Source: Leptospiraceae bacterium (GTDB lineage Bacteria; Spirochaetota; Leptospiria; Leptospirales; Leptospiraceae). Taken from it: DNA of 64,000 nt. The notes beneath the pieces are model-generated. The model made no database searches and had not been told where the DNA came from. It saw only the letters and a list, made by a program, of their open reading frames with translations. Position 1 is the stretch's first letter, and every line of letters starts with the position of its first letter. The stretch spans positions 930,001 through 994,000 of the forward strand of contig JACKPA010000001.1 in assembly GCA_024233865.1 (NCBI GenBank). The letters are read 5' to 3'. Below are positions 33,872 through 43,324 of the stretch, piece by piece. Position numbers and translations under genes: made by a program.

Positions 33872-35539
33872 ATGGCTAAGCAAAGAAAAAACAAAAATGT
33901 CAGGAATAAGACCATTAAAGATGGTGTTCAAAAAGAAGAAACTCAATCTTCTTTAAAAGTAGGGACCACAGAAGAAACGGCTAAAGATGCTTCTCAGCCT
34001 GTTGCTTCTATAAAACCGGAAGAAAAAATTGAATCAAAACCGGCTGATACATCACCCAAGGTAGAGGAAAAACCTATTGCTCCTCCAAAAGTGGAAGAAA
34101 AACCAACTATTCCACCACCTAAAATGGAAGAAAAAAAACCGGAACCTATTAAAGAAGAGCCTAAATTAGAGTTGAAACCGGCTGATACATCACCCAAGGT
34201 AGAGGAAAAACCTATTGCTCCTCCAAAAGTGGAAGAAAAACCAACTATTCCACCACCTAAAATGGAAGAAAAAAAACCGGAACCTATTAAAGAAGAGCCT
34301 AAGTTAGAGTTGAAGCCTGAACCTGTAAAACCGGAAGAAAAAAAGCCAGAAGTCACTAAAGAAGAACCTAAATTGGAATCAAAACCAGCTCCTGCAGCAC
34401 CAAAAGTAGAGGAAAAGCCTGTTGCTCCCCCAAAAGTAGAAGAAAAAAAACCGGAACCTATTAAAGAAGAGCCTAAGTTAGAGTTGAAGCCTGAACCTGT
34501 AAAACCGGAAGCTAAGCCAAAAGAAGCCACGACATCTGCTGCTTCGATAAAACCGGAAGAAAAAAAGCCAGAAGTCATTAAAGAAGAACCTAAATTGGGA
34601 TCAAAACCGGTTACTCCTGTAGCACCAAAAGTAGAGGAAAAACCTGTTGCTCCTCCAAAAGTAGAAGAGAAAAAACCGGAACCATTTAAAAAAGAGCCTG
34701 TTCCTGTGAATAGAGAAAAAACAAGCTCTAAAAGTTATTTAATGTATGGCATTGCTATAATAGTTTTATTTATTTTATTGGTTTGGGGGATAAAATCCTT
34801 TTTACCTCATAAAGAACCATCACCTCCACCGGCGATAGCAGAGGATACGGTACAACCTCCACCACCGGCAGTTGAAAAAGTTGTACCTGATTTTTCTGCT
34901 ATTTCAGAAAAATTTCTTAAAACAAGAAATGCTTTTTATGAGGCTGAGATAGAACCTTCTTTAGCTCAAAGCGTAAATAAAGATTCGGTTTCTCTTGCCG
35001 AAGAAATAAGTTCCTTTTCTAATGAAAAGCTTGGCATTAAAGAGCAGGTTGAAAAAAGCTACTATTTAATGAATTTGTATTACTATGCATCAGCAACATC
35101 AAGTGATGATTCTGCAAAAATTGAAAGTGCGGATAAATCTCTAAAATCTGCGGAAGAGATTTCCGTTCTTTTGAAAAGCATTGACGAGAAGGCAAAAGAG
35201 GTCATAAAGCAAGAGAAAACTGCCAAAAAAGAAAAAAAAGAGACTTCCGATGTAGATGAAAAAGAAGTCGCAGAAAACGAGAAATTGCTTGAAACTCAGA
35301 AGTGGATCAAAGAAGAAAACATACAAGAAAAGGTTTCTTTTTACACGGCTCTTAATCTAAGCTTAAAGAAAATTTCTGGAGCAGATGTTGCAAGGAAAGA
35401 TATTATTGACATTTTAAAAACCATTCCTAGAAAGTTCATGAAGAATGGAAACGGTGGAAACTTATACAATCACCCAACAATTCTACAAGCTGTAAAAAAA
35501 GACAAAAAAACTAAAAAGACCACTAAAAAGGATAAATAA
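33872..35539 (+). CDS. Pro/Lys/Glu repeat membrane protein
   Basis: 555 aa. Residues about 25-280 are low-complexity repeats built from PKVEEKP, PPKVEEKK and PEPIKEEPKLELK. A 46-residue unit is duplicated almost exactly (nucleotide period 138, first copy from 34040, second from 34178). A single membrane helix follows (SYLMYGIAIIVLFILLVWGI, about 290-310), then a Pro-rich spacer and a helical, Lys/Glu-rich C-terminal domain of about 220 residues. With the repeat side presumably cytoplasmic, it looks like an extended envelope-spanning or scaffold protein, analogous in composition to TonB-type linkers, but no TonB motif is seen. The gene 10 nt downstream is probably in the same operon. Confidence 0.75.
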   Translation: MAKQRKNKNVRNKTIKDGVQKEETQSSLKVGTTEETAKDASQPVASIKPEEKIESKPADTSPKVEEKPIAPPKVEEKPTIPPPKMEEKKPEPIKEEPKLELKPADTSPKVEEKPIAPPKVEEKPTIPPPKMEEKKPEPIKEEPKLELKPEPVKPEEKKPEVTKEEPKLESKPAPAAPKVEEKPVAPPKVEEKKPEPIKEEPKLELKPEPVKPEAKPKEATTSAASIKPEEKKPEVIKEEPKLGSKPVTPVAPKVEEKPVAPPKVEEKKPEPFKKEPVPVNREKTSSKSYLMYGIAIIVLFILLVWGIKSFLPHKEPSPPPAIAEDTVQPPPPAVEKVVPDFSAISEKFLKTRNAFYEAEIEPSLAQSVNKDSVSLAEEISSFSNEKLGIKEQVEKSYYLMNLYYYASATSSDDSAKIESADKSLKSAEEISVLLKSIDEKAKEVIKQEKTAKKEKKETSDVDEKEVAENEKLLETQKWIKEENIQEKVSFYTALNLSLKKISGADVARKDIIDILKTIPRKFMKNGNGGNLYNHPTILQAVKKDKKTKKTTKKDK

Positions 35540-35549
35540 AGAGGTTCTT

Positions 35550-35846
35550 ATGAAAAATTTGAGCAGATACTTTGTGATTCTTATAACATTATTTTTTTCA
35601 TTATCTGTTTTTTCTTATTCCATTACTGATATAAATACAGATTCTTTAAGCTCCATTCCTGTGGAAAAAGATGAAAAAGAAGATAAACCTGATGCTAAAG
35701 AATCTAAGAAAAAGAAGAAAAACGCTGAGAATGATGCTAAAAAAGCGTCCAATAAAGATTCCAAGACAGCTAAAGACTCAGAAAACCAAGGCCCAGACAG
35801 TAAAAAAGAAAAAGAACTGGGTAAGTTTTATCCAAAAGGGTTTTAG
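35550..35846 (+). CDS. Small secreted Lys/Asp/Glu-rich protein
   Basis: 98 aa with a clear signal peptide (YFVILITLFFSLSVFSYS). The mature part is highly charged and low in complexity (KESKKKKKNAENDAKK), ending in a less charged KFYPKGF motif. AGAGG precedes the ATG. It follows the repeat membrane protein by 10 nt, and the two share Lys/Glu-rich composition, suggesting a periplasmic partner. No family is recognised. The gene ends 2 nt from the end of the convergent murJ. Confidence 0.65.
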   Translation: MKNLSRYFVILITLFFSLSVFSYSITDINTDSLSSIPVEKDEKEDKPDAKESKKKKKNAENDAKKASNKDSKTAKDSENQGPDSKKEKELGKFYPKGF

Positions 35847-35848
35847 TT

Positions 35849-37462
35849 TTAGCCAGATTTTTTTCGTAAAATTTTGTTAAAAATAATAGCAAATTCTTTA
35901 GATTTAGCAATTTTAGAGAAAGTAAAATACAGTAGTATAGATGGAAAGATTCCTATTGCCAGTATCATTCTAGTGGTGTTGGCGTGGGAGAAATCTATAA
36001 GAGTTTTCAAATACTTATAAATCATTTCATAACCCAAATATTGAATAAAAATCAGCCATAGACTCAAGCTCAGAATTGGAGCAGTATTTCTTAGGAAGCT
36101 TCGAATCATTGGTACTACTGGAATTCGAAGAGAGTGCTTTTTTAAATTGGCAAAGAGCATAATAAAAGTCAAAAAAGAGCACACAGCAGAAGACAGAGCC
36201 AGACCAACATGCTTCATAAAATGAATCAAAACCAAATTCATGCAAATATTAACAGAAAAAGAGATCATATTAATTTTCAAAGGAGTTGTTGTGTCTTTAA
36301 AAGCATAATAAGAAGAGGTAAGTATTTTATTTAAACTAAAAGCAGGAATTGCCAAAGCATAAAAACTTAACGCTTGAACGGTTGTCTCTGTTGCTTTGCT
36401 GTCCCATTTTCCTCCATAAAAAATAGAATCGATAATTGTTCTTCCCATAATCCAAAAACCAATTGCTGCCGGAAGAGTTAAATAGAGGGAAAAGGATAAT
36501 ACATTGGAAAGCTCACCAGGAATTTCTGCCAATTCATTTTTTTTTAAAGAGCTTAAAACTGCCGGTAGGGTGGTTGTTGCCAAAGCTACTCCAATAATTC
36601 CTGTAGGAAATTGTACTAATCTTTGAGAATAATCTAAAGCAACTACAGCCCCCAAACCGGGATTATGATTTTGAACATAATTGGCTAAAAAGATATCCAC
36701 CAACAAACTAATTTGATAAAAACCTCCTCCCACAATGGCAGGTAACATTAACTGAAAAATTTTTTTTATGGCAGGATGTTTCCAATGAAAATTTATTTTG
36801 GGAGCATAACCTAATTTATACACATAAAACACTTGAGTGAATAGCTGTAAAAAGCCACCTACTACAATTCCAAAACATAAAGCTTTGATTCTAGATAGCA
36901 CAGAAGAATCAATAAAGTGAAAAACAACCCAAAATACAAATAAATAACTTAGGTTTAGTATAATGGGTGACAAAGACGGAACAAAAAATTTGTTTTTTGA
37001 GTTGGAAATCGCCATATAAATAGAGGATGTTGAGGCGGTCATAATCAAAACAAATAAGATAAGCGATAATTCTATAACCAAATTGGAGTATTCAAGACTC
37101 CCTCCCACCAAAGCAGGAATGAAATAAGAAGCAAAAAGCATAAACAAACCAACAAAGATACACAATAAAAAAAACAAAAAAGAGATTACAGCTCCAGACA
37201 TCAAGCTTGCTTCTTTTCTGCTTACCTTTCCCGAATCAACATAAATCGGCATAAAAGATTGTGAGAGTGTTCCTTCCGCCAAAAGATTCCGAAACATATT
37301 AGGAAGTCTATAGGCAACTGAAAAGGCAGAGGCAACCCAGCCGGTTCCAAAGCTAATAGCCATATAATGGTCCCTGATTAATCCTAAAATTCGAGAAAGG
37401 AAGGTATAAAAAGAAAGTGCTAAACTTCTACTTGCGCTGTTTTCTTTCACTATTTTTTTCAA
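35849..37462 (-). CDS. murJ: MurJ/MviN lipid II flippase
   Basis: 537 aa polytopic protein with about 14 hydrophobic helices. The N-terminus matches MurJ closely: FLSRILGLIRDHYMAISFG, YRLPNMFRNLLAEGTLSQSFMP; later come GVALATTTLPAVLSS and SSYYAFKDTTTPLKINM. MurJ flips lipid II across the inner membrane for peptidoglycan synthesis. Conserved Arg residues in RDH and RNLLAEG are present. It is the last gene of a leftward group with the STAS/zinc-ribbon gene (6-nt gap) and a membrane sensor, suggesting coordinated control of wall synthesis. Confidence 0.95.
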   Translation of the reverse strand: MKKIVKENSASRSLALSFYTFLSRILGLIRDHYMAISFGTGWVASAFSVAYRLPNMFRNLLAEGTLSQSFMPIYVDSGKVSRKEASLMSGAVISFLFFLLCIFVGLFMLFASYFIPALVGGSLEYSNLVIELSLILFVLIMTASTSSIYMAISNSKNKFFVPSLSPIILNLSYLFVFWVVFHFIDSSVLSRIKALCFGIVVGGFLQLFTQVFYVYKLGYAPKINFHWKHPAIKKIFQLMLPAIVGGGFYQISLLVDIFLANYVQNHNPGLGAVVALDYSQRLVQFPTGIIGVALATTTLPAVLSSLKKNELAEIPGELSNVLSFSLYLTLPAAIGFWIMGRTIIDSIFYGGKWDSKATETTVQALSFYALAIPAFSLNKILTSSYYAFKDTTTPLKINMISFSVNICMNLVLIHFMKHVGLALSSAVCSFLTFIMLFANLKKHSLRIPVVPMIRSFLRNTAPILSLSLWLIFIQYLGYEMIYKYLKTLIDFSHANTTRMILAIGIFPSILLYFTFSKIAKSKEFAIIFNKILRKKSG

Positions 37463-37468
37463 AAAGGT

Positions 37469-39418
37469 TTAAATATTATAAGTCGTGCCAGACTGAGTCA
37501 TTTTAAAGAAGTGGTTACACGCAGGACACCTATGATTTCCGGGATTCCGAACCTTTAATTTTGTCCCGCAAGAAAAACATTCTGTTATGATCTCATCAAA
37601 ATTATCAAAACCTACATTATGTTGTGCTGATTCCGAATACAGCTCATCTTTTTCTTCAATGGCATCTAAAATATTTTCATTAGCATTTTGTATTTCACTA
37701 ATACTGTCTTCGTCTGATAAAGAAGACTCGTTTGGAACTGTTATGATTTTAAACTGAGATGTTTCCGGCTCATTGTTTTTATTTGCTGAATACATTAGTT
37801 CGTAAGGAGTTTGGTAAAGATTATTGTTTAGATCTTCTTCCTCAGCGAGAAGAGATTCTTCATTAGAAGAAGCCTCATCTTTAACTAATCCTTCGTTTAG
37901 ATTTTCGTATTGATGTGTATCTCCGTCGGTAATAGGCTTCATAAGCAAAGCTTGCACATCCAAATCATTGTTGTCATATACATCTGTTTCAGCTAATTTT
38001 TCTCTTGGCTTTGCATTTTGAAGATCTTCATTATTTTCTTTATCAATAAACTGCTCATACTCATGAAACTCATTGCTAAATAACAAATTATTGGTTTTTA
38101 TCTGTGCATTAGTAACAGATTCTACCTCTAAATTATCTACATCAACAATTAAATAATCATCTTTTGAATCTACACTTTGTTCTTTTATTTCTGTATTTTC
38201 TGATATAATTTCATCAAAACCTATGTCTGGTTCTTTTTCTATTTTGCTATCTTCTTCATCATCCTTTTTACCTATGTTTAGTCTACCATCTAGATCATAA
38301 AATTGATGGGTTTTATGAAAGTTTTCTTCTTTGTAATCCTCTTGCTCGTCAAGTTCGTTTGCATCAAAGAGAGAAGAGTATCTTTCTTCCTTGCCTGAGG
38401 TTTGGAAATTTTCATCTTCCACGTCTTCTAAAAAAGCGTAATAGCTATTTAATATATCACCCAATTTATACTGTGGTTCTGTTAAAGTTTCATTTTTTGC
38501 AGAAGTACCGTCTGCCTCATACTCATACTCGTCTGAGTTGTCTTCTTCCTCAATTTCTACCGCTTCTTCTTCCTGATCCCAGAAATTTTCTTCTTCCTGC
38601 CCGTAAGCATAATATTCATCTATTGCATCTTCTAATTCGTCCGCAGAAAATTCGTTGTTATTTTGGAAATTATCTTCTTGTAACTCTTCTTCCAAAGTTT
38701 TCCAAGCGTTTTCCATTTTTTCGTTGATTTCTTCTGGAGTAAAGGTTAAGCCAATGGAATCATCTAATCCGTTTGTGTGCGTCTGTGCAATTGGTTCGAT
38801 TTCATCATCAGTATCATCTAACCTCTCTACCATGGATATTGGTTCCGCTTGGATTTGGCTCTCTGGAATTTCATCTTCTGACTCTTGGCGGTCATCATTA
38901 TCTTCTTCCTGACCATAAGCATAGTATTCATCTATGATATCATCCAGTTCACTTTCTGAAAATGAATCAAAACTTTCATTTTCTTTATCCTCTTTGTTTT
39001 GTCCATGGATGCTAATATACTGATTTTGAGAAGTGTTCAGTGCTTGAAGAGTATTTCCGGTTTTTAGATATTCCGGATCATCTAAGATATTTTTGGCATC
39101 CTCTCTATCCTTGGCAATAATGATATTTTTACTTATTCCAAAAAAACGCAAAAGGGATTGAATTTCAGAATTTAATTGAGAATAAACGATATAAGAATCA
39201 TTTATGGCTATTTTTTTTTTTAATTTGATAATAGTTGATACACCCGCCGAAGATATGGATATAAGACCTTCACAATTGATAATAAACTTTTTGTATCCTT
39301 CCTCAAGTTTTGAAGAAACGTATTCATAAAATTCATTTGAGCTTTGTGAATCTAGGCTTCCTCTAAGATTGATAACTAAAATTTTCAATGAATTTCCAGT
39401 CCCTTTCAAATTTATCAT
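37469..39418 (-). CDS. STAS-domain protein with acidic disordered region and C-terminal zinc ribbon
   Basis: 649 aa. Residues about 1-110 form a STAS (anti-anti-sigma-like) domain with VINLRGSLDSQ and the phosphorylation loop GLISISSAGVSTI (candidate Ser57). About 480 residues of very acidic, low-complexity sequence follow, with the motif DEYYAYGQEE appearing twice and a weaker NSYYAFLED. The end is a four-Cys zinc ribbon (CFSCGTKLKVRNPGNHRCPAC). The STAS part is a plausible substrate for the PP2C phosphatases in this window. The start codon overlaps the stop of the sensor gene (TAATG). The overall arrangement is not one I recognise. Confidence 0.78.
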   Translation of the reverse strand: MINLKGTGNSLKILVINLRGSLDSQSSNEFYEYVSSKLEEGYKKFIINCEGLISISSAGVSTIIKLKKKIAINDSYIVYSQLNSEIQSLLRFFGISKNIIIAKDREDAKNILDDPEYLKTGNTLQALNTSQNQYISIHGQNKEDKENESFDSFSESELDDIIDEYYAYGQEEDNDDRQESEDEIPESQIQAEPISMVERLDDTDDEIEPIAQTHTNGLDDSIGLTFTPEEINEKMENAWKTLEEELQEDNFQNNNEFSADELEDAIDEYYAYGQEEENFWDQEEEAVEIEEEDNSDEYEYEADGTSAKNETLTEPQYKLGDILNSYYAFLEDVEDENFQTSGKEERYSSLFDANELDEQEDYKEENFHKTHQFYDLDGRLNIGKKDDEEDSKIEKEPDIGFDEIISENTEIKEQSVDSKDDYLIVDVDNLEVESVTNAQIKTNNLLFSNEFHEYEQFIDKENNEDLQNAKPREKLAETDVYDNNDLDVQALLMKPITDGDTHQYENLNEGLVKDEASSNEESLLAEEEDLNNNLYQTPYELMYSANKNNEPETSQFKIITVPNESSLSDEDSISEIQNANENILDAIEEKDELYSESAQHNVGFDNFDEIITECFSCGTKLKVRNPGNHRCPACNHFFKMTQSGTTYNI

Positions 39419-40464
39419 TAATCCAAATAGATAGCATCTAACACTTCTTTGGATTTATCGTTTTTATTATTTTCTACAGATTCTGTTGCTGACACTTGCC
39501 TTGTTTTTGTTGGCAGTTCTTCCTCGATATTTTCAGGGTGTAATTTCTTTGCATTCACGACTGTATTATTAGATGTCATATCGTTTATTTCTACTTTTTT
39601 TGTTTTAGATTTAAAATTATCTAACTTTTGCAAAAAGAAAGTCATGGTATTTTTTACGGTCATTTGCTCATTCAATGAAATATTACCGGAATCAATTGTT
39701 CCGCTTTCTTCCAACTGCCGAATTCCTTCTTTTATGGTTATAAAGCTAAAAAATATAAATAATACCCATAAAATTATGCTGCATAACAAAGCAATTAATG
39801 AATAATTTAGGGTCATCCATACCAAAATTTCCTTTTGTTGCTCTATGAAAAGTAAGAAATTTCCCCTATTATAAATTAAATGTAAAGTTCCGGTCACTTC
39901 CAAATTGTCTACATGGTATATAGGTCCGGAAAGAATCACGGATTGATACTTAATTTCCGGAAATAGTTTCATAAGCAATTTGCTAAAGCTACTATAATCG
40001 CTTAACTGTTCTCCATCATCCATTTTTTGAGGAATAGGATTTTGCCCTTTTTTCATACGGAGAGCTCGCATATAAAAGGCTTTGTTATATTTTTCACTCG
40101 GTTGAGCAAATTCCGCCAGGTCAATCGAAACTTCGGAAATATCACTATGCGCCAAAACGACGGCATCAGGAGACAATAAAAAGATTTCTTTTATATTGAG
40201 TTTATCATTGTCTTGGCGCAAAGACTGTTGTTTAGTCCTCATAAATAATTCTGTTAATTCATCGTAAACTTCCAAATCCATTTTTGTTTCTGCCACTCTT
40301 GCTAAAGTGGTATGTAAATCAATTGCCCTTTTGTCAGAAGTGTTTTTTAATAGATTAAAAGAGTTTTCTGCTGACTCATAAAACGACCAAGCAACAGCCG
40401 AAAGAGCTATGCCTTCACAAAAAACAACCAAAAATACCAGATAAAGTACGAGTCTAACAATCAC
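39418..40464 (-). CDS. Two-helix membrane sensor-like protein
   Basis: 348 aa. Helix one (about 5-25, LYLVFLVVFCEGIALSAVAW) and helix two (about 212-240, SLIALLCSIILWVLFIFFSF) enclose an extracytoplasmic domain of about 185 residues with a Cache-like feel (FLLSPDAVVLAHSD, SVILSGPIYHVDNLEVTGTLHLIYN). A cytoplasmic tail rich in charged residues follows, without a catalytic domain. It is probably a receptor that passes a periplasmic signal to the STAS protein encoded next in the operon. It starts 52 nt after the MBL hydrolase gene. Confidence 0.7.
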   Translation of the reverse strand: MIVRLVLYLVFLVVFCEGIALSAVAWSFYESAENSFNLLKNTSDKRAIDLHTTLARVAETKMDLEVYDELTELFMRTKQQSLRQDNDKLNIKEIFLLSPDAVVLAHSDISEVSIDLAEFAQPSEKYNKAFYMRALRMKKGQNPIPQKMDDGEQLSDYSSFSKLLMKLFPEIKYQSVILSGPIYHVDNLEVTGTLHLIYNRGNFLLFIEQQKEILVWMTLNYSLIALLCSIILWVLFIFFSFITIKEGIRQLEESGTIDSGNISLNEQMTVKNTMTFFLQKLDNFKSKTKKVEINDMTSNNTVVNAKKLHPENIEEELPTKTRQVSATESVENNKNDKSKEVLDAIYLD

Positions 40465-40516
40465 AAGAATGTCTCCTAAGCTTGTTTGGATCGAGCTACT
40501 TCCAAATTACATCTTT

Positions 40517-41167
40517 TCAATTGATATATGGGTTATACTTTTTTTCATTATAAATAACACTTTTTTCGCCATGTCCCGGAATAATAACGGTATCATCATC
40601 CAAATGCATTAACCTTGTTTTTATGGACTTAATAATAGATGTATAATCTCCACCCCATAAATCCGTGCGTCCAATACTGCCAGCAAAAAGAGTATCTCCA
40701 GAGAATAAAATTCTATACTCCGAAGATTGTATGGAAAAACAAACTGACCCAGGGCTATGGCCAGGTGTATGTATCACTTCCATATTTGACGACTTTCCTA
40801 AAGATAAAATCTCAGTATCTTCCAAAAAATCATCAATAGGTTTCACTTCATCCATATCGTAATGAATTCCAAAAGCCCTGCACTGAATATCCAAATGATC
40901 GTACAATTCCAAGTCATCTTTATGCAACCGAATTTTGCTACCAGGAATATGTTTTGCTACATTAGAAGTTCCAAGACAATGATCGAAATGAGCATGAGTA
41001 TGTATTATTTGCTTTACTTTCAGATTATTTTCAGATACGTATTGTAATATTTTGTTTTCGTCACCACCAGGGTCAACTATTATAGCTTCTTTTGTTTCTT
41101 CACAAGAAACAATCGAACAATTACACCCTAGGGGATAAACAGGAAACGTTTCAATAACTATTGCCAT
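40517..41167 (-). CDS. MBL-fold hydrolase (glyoxalase II-like)
   Basis: 216 aa. The metallo-beta-lactamase motifs are complete: HTHAHFDH, HTPGHSPGSV, FSGDTLFAGSIGRTD and a final PGHG. The pattern and size match YcbL/glyoxalase-II-like thioester hydrolases, cytoplasmic zinc or iron enzymes that detoxify S-acyl-thiols. Substrate cannot be assigned. It lies upstream of the sensor/STAS/murJ genes on the same strand and may be read with them. Confidence 0.88.
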   Translation of the reverse strand: MAIVIETFPVYPLGCNCSIVSCEETKEAIIVDPGGDENKILQYVSENNLKVKQIIHTHAHFDHCLGTSNVAKHIPGSKIRLHKDDLELYDHLDIQCRAFGIHYDMDEVKPIDDFLEDTEILSLGKSSNMEVIHTPGHSPGSVCFSIQSSEYRILFSGDTLFAGSIGRTDLWGGDYTSIIKSIKTRLMHLDDDTVIIPGHGEKSVIYNEKKYNPYIN

Positions 41168-41267
41168 ACTTCCCTCGCTTTCTATACAAAATATTAATGG
41201 TTTGTAAGTAAATCTTTTATTTAAAAAAATTAATAAATTCAGTTAAAATCCTTAAGTTTAAAAAATC

Positions 41268-41864
41268 TTAGCATAAATAAGAATCCAGAATAGCATGCCA
41301 AACGCCCAAAATTTCCCTCAAATCCGTATATATCTTACTTTCTAAGTAAAAAATATTGTCTTTAAATTTTATAAATTGCCATTCCACTCCATCAGTAGAA
41401 CAGCCATAAAGGATAGGGAAGTTTTTTCCTTCCATCTCATTAAAAAGTTTTGCACCATAAATTTGAGCTGCACACTGAGCGATGCCCCAATCCATATCTT
41501 CATCTTTGGCTTCAGTGATAGAGATTATTGGTGATTCAAGATAAGGTTTGCGAGCTGCCAAAATAAAAAAGAAATCACATTCACCGGATAAATCTTCTTC
41601 AGGTCTTACTTCTAGATTTTCACCTGAAAATAGTGTTATGCTATCCTGGTAAAATTCAGCAAGTTCTACCAAAATAGGAGAAACAATGCGTTCGGATTTT
41701 GTTTTTTCATTCTGAAGTGGAAGAAATGATGTTTTTTGTAAGGTTTCTATCAACCAAGGACTTGGCTCAACAGGTTTGATATTTGCAAATAATGTGAGTT
41801 TTTGGGCATCAAGTCCGAATTTTTTTGTAACAGTTCTGAGTTGTTTATATTTACTGTATCCCAT
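41268..41864 (-). CDS. PD-(D/E)XK-like hypothetical protein
   Basis: 198 aa, no signal or membrane segment. The C-terminal half has an acidic residue in GECDFFFIL followed by SITEAKDEDMDWGIAQCAAQIYGA, which resembles the ExK strand and following Gln of the restriction-endonuclease-like fold found in HsdR_N-like proteins. The N-terminal half is unremarkable. It may be a single-domain nuclease or a nuclease-derived protein of unknown role. The gene stands alone, 145 nt from the divergent mlaD. Confidence 0.62.
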   Translation of the reverse strand: MGYSKYKQLRTVTKKFGLDAQKLTLFANIKPVEPSPWLIETLQKTSFLPLQNEKTKSERIVSPILVELAEFYQDSITLFSGENLEVRPEEDLSGECDFFFILAARKPYLESPIISITEAKDEDMDWGIAQCAAQIYGAKLFNEMEGKNFPILYGCSTDGVEWQFIKFKDNIFYLESKIYTDLREILGVWHAILDSYLC

Positions 41865-42009
41865 TGTATCCCTTCAAAACTTTTTTTATAATGTATTTTT
41901 TTGTAAAGTGGAAATTTTTCATTTTACTTATTACTCCATATCACAAAATTTTATTTACTTTTTTTATCAAAGGGATTATATAATATAAGTACAGGCTAAA
42001 GGAGAAAAA

Positions 42010-42777
42010 ATGAAAGCAACAGCGTATATTTTAGTGGGAATTTTGTTTTTTGGGGCACTGGCTGTAATTGGTTACTTTACCATTATTACAGAAGGCGGTC
42101 CTCTTAAAAAAGAACTTTATTCTTTAAAGATTTATTTTAAAAATGCAGAAGGTATCAAAATAGGCAATAAAGTTACCGTCCAGGGAGTTGCCAATGGTTA
42201 TGTTTCCAAGGTTGATCTGGTTCAAGTTGACGAAACGGGAAAAATAATCGAAGGCAATAAAGAAGGTGTAGGTACTATGGTTGAGGTGACTATTTCTTTG
42301 CCATCACCTATCAAACTGTATGAAAATTATACAATCAAAATCAAAAATGAGAGTTTGTTATCCGGAAGGGTAATTGCCATTGACCCTGGTACAGCTTATG
42401 ACCAAGACCCAAAAACAGGAAAAATGCTTCCCGGAGCAAAGGTGAGAAAGCCTATAGATTTTCAAACCTTATCTCGTACCATGGTGATTGAGGGAAAAAC
42501 AACAGAAGACCCCCTTGTTACCCTTTCAGAATTAATTGCGGAAAATCGAGCTGATATACGAAAAACGGTTTCCAATATATCTTTGATTACGGAAAAAATT
42601 AACAATGGAAACGGAACGATTGGTAAATTAATAAACAATGATGAAATTCATAAAAATGTAAATACAGCTCTCTCGGATGCTCAAATTGTTCTAAGGGAAT
42701 TGAGAGAAGGTTTGGAAGACACAAGGGAACAAGCTCCAGTAACAAGCTTCATTCGAGCTTTATTGTCTGCTTTTTAA
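42010..42777 (+). CDS. mlaD: MlaD-type MCE-domain lipid-transport protein
   Basis: 255 aa. An N-terminal membrane helix (ILVGILFFGALAVIGYFTII) anchors an MCE domain (about 38-130; YFKNAEGIKIGNKVTVQGV, VTISLPSPIKLY, SLLSGRVIAIDPG), followed by an amphipathic helical tail (NGNGTIGKLINNDE). MCE proteins form hexameric rings that bind phospholipids in Mla-type transport between inner and outer membranes. A clear AAGGAG precedes the ATG. The permease and ATPase genes are not adjacent. The 3' end overlaps the convergent carbonic-anhydrase-like gene by 4 nt. Confidence 0.85.
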   Translation: MKATAYILVGILFFGALAVIGYFTIITEGGPLKKELYSLKIYFKNAEGIKIGNKVTVQGVANGYVSKVDLVQVDETGKIIEGNKEGVGTMVEVTISLPSPIKLYENYTIKIKNESLLSGRVIAIDPGTAYDQDPKTGKMLPGAKVRKPIDFQTLSRTMVIEGKTTEDPLVTLSELIAENRADIRKTVSNISLITEKINNGNGTIGKLINNDEIHKNVNTALSDAQIVLRELREGLEDTREQAPVTSFIRALLSAF

Positions 42778-43313
42778 TCGGAAATCTTCTTGAATACCTG
42801 TGGATTTTTATAATTATCCTTGTACTGTGAGTAGTTTCTTGCTGTTCTTTCAATCATTTCTCTGTCTTTATCCGTTATGTCCCGTACAATTTTGGCGGGA
42901 CTTCCCATAATTAGTACTCCCGAAGGGAATTTTTTTCCGGGTGTTACGAGTGAACCGGCAGCCACAAAAGAATATTCTCCTATTTCCACGTTATCCATTA
43001 CGATAGCTCCAATCCCCACAAAGGAGTTATCCTTTAAAGTACAAGCATGGAGTGTCACTTTGTGTCCAATGGAAACGTTGTTTCCGATAATCGTGGGGTA
43101 TAAGTCCTTGGATACATGGATCAATGTCATATCTTGGATGTTGCAATTATCTCCTATTCTGATATAGTTCACATCACCCCGAATGAGAGTCTGAAACCAA
43201 ACAGAAGTAGATTTTCCAATTTTAACGTCCCCAATAATTTCTGCACTAGGTGCAATAAAAGCCGTTTCATCAATTTCCGGAATTTTTCCATTAAATTCGT
43301 ATATCATTTGCAA
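42774..43313 (-). CDS. Gamma-carbonic anhydrase family protein (YrdA/PaaY-like)
   Basis: 179 aa left-handed beta-helix. Hexapeptide repeats (SAEIIGDVKIGKST, IGDNCNIQDMTLIH, IGNNVSIGHKVTLHAC) supply the three His residues of the metal site, and VMDNVEIGEYSFVAAGSLV and MGSPAKIVRDI complete the family pattern. Members are trimeric zinc or iron enzymes, some with carbonic anhydrase or thioesterase activity. The exact activity is uncertain. Confidence 0.88.
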   Translation of the reverse strand: MQMIYEFNGKIPEIDETAFIAPSAEIIGDVKIGKSTSVWFQTLIRGDVNYIRIGDNCNIQDMTLIHVSKDLYPTIIGNNVSIGHKVTLHACTLKDNSFVGIGAIVMDNVEIGEYSFVAAGSLVTPGKKFPSGVLIMGSPAKIVRDITDKDREMIERTARNYSQYKDNYKNPQVFKKISD

Positions 43314-43324
43314 TCCTCATGAAA

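Noticed and set aside
34040..34315. CRISPR-like regular repeats
   Set aside because: The unit is 138 bp, coding, in frame and without unique spacers.
33994..34578. 194-residue Gly/Ser/Phe-rich minus-strand ORF
   Set aside because: It is the complement of the Pro/Lys/Glu repeats and follows their periodicity; the plus strand has a membrane helix and normal domain beyond the repeats.
38359..38912. Plus-strand ORFs opposite the STAS/zinc-ribbon gene
   Set aside because: They mirror the acidic low-complexity coding strand and have no recognisable domain or start signals.
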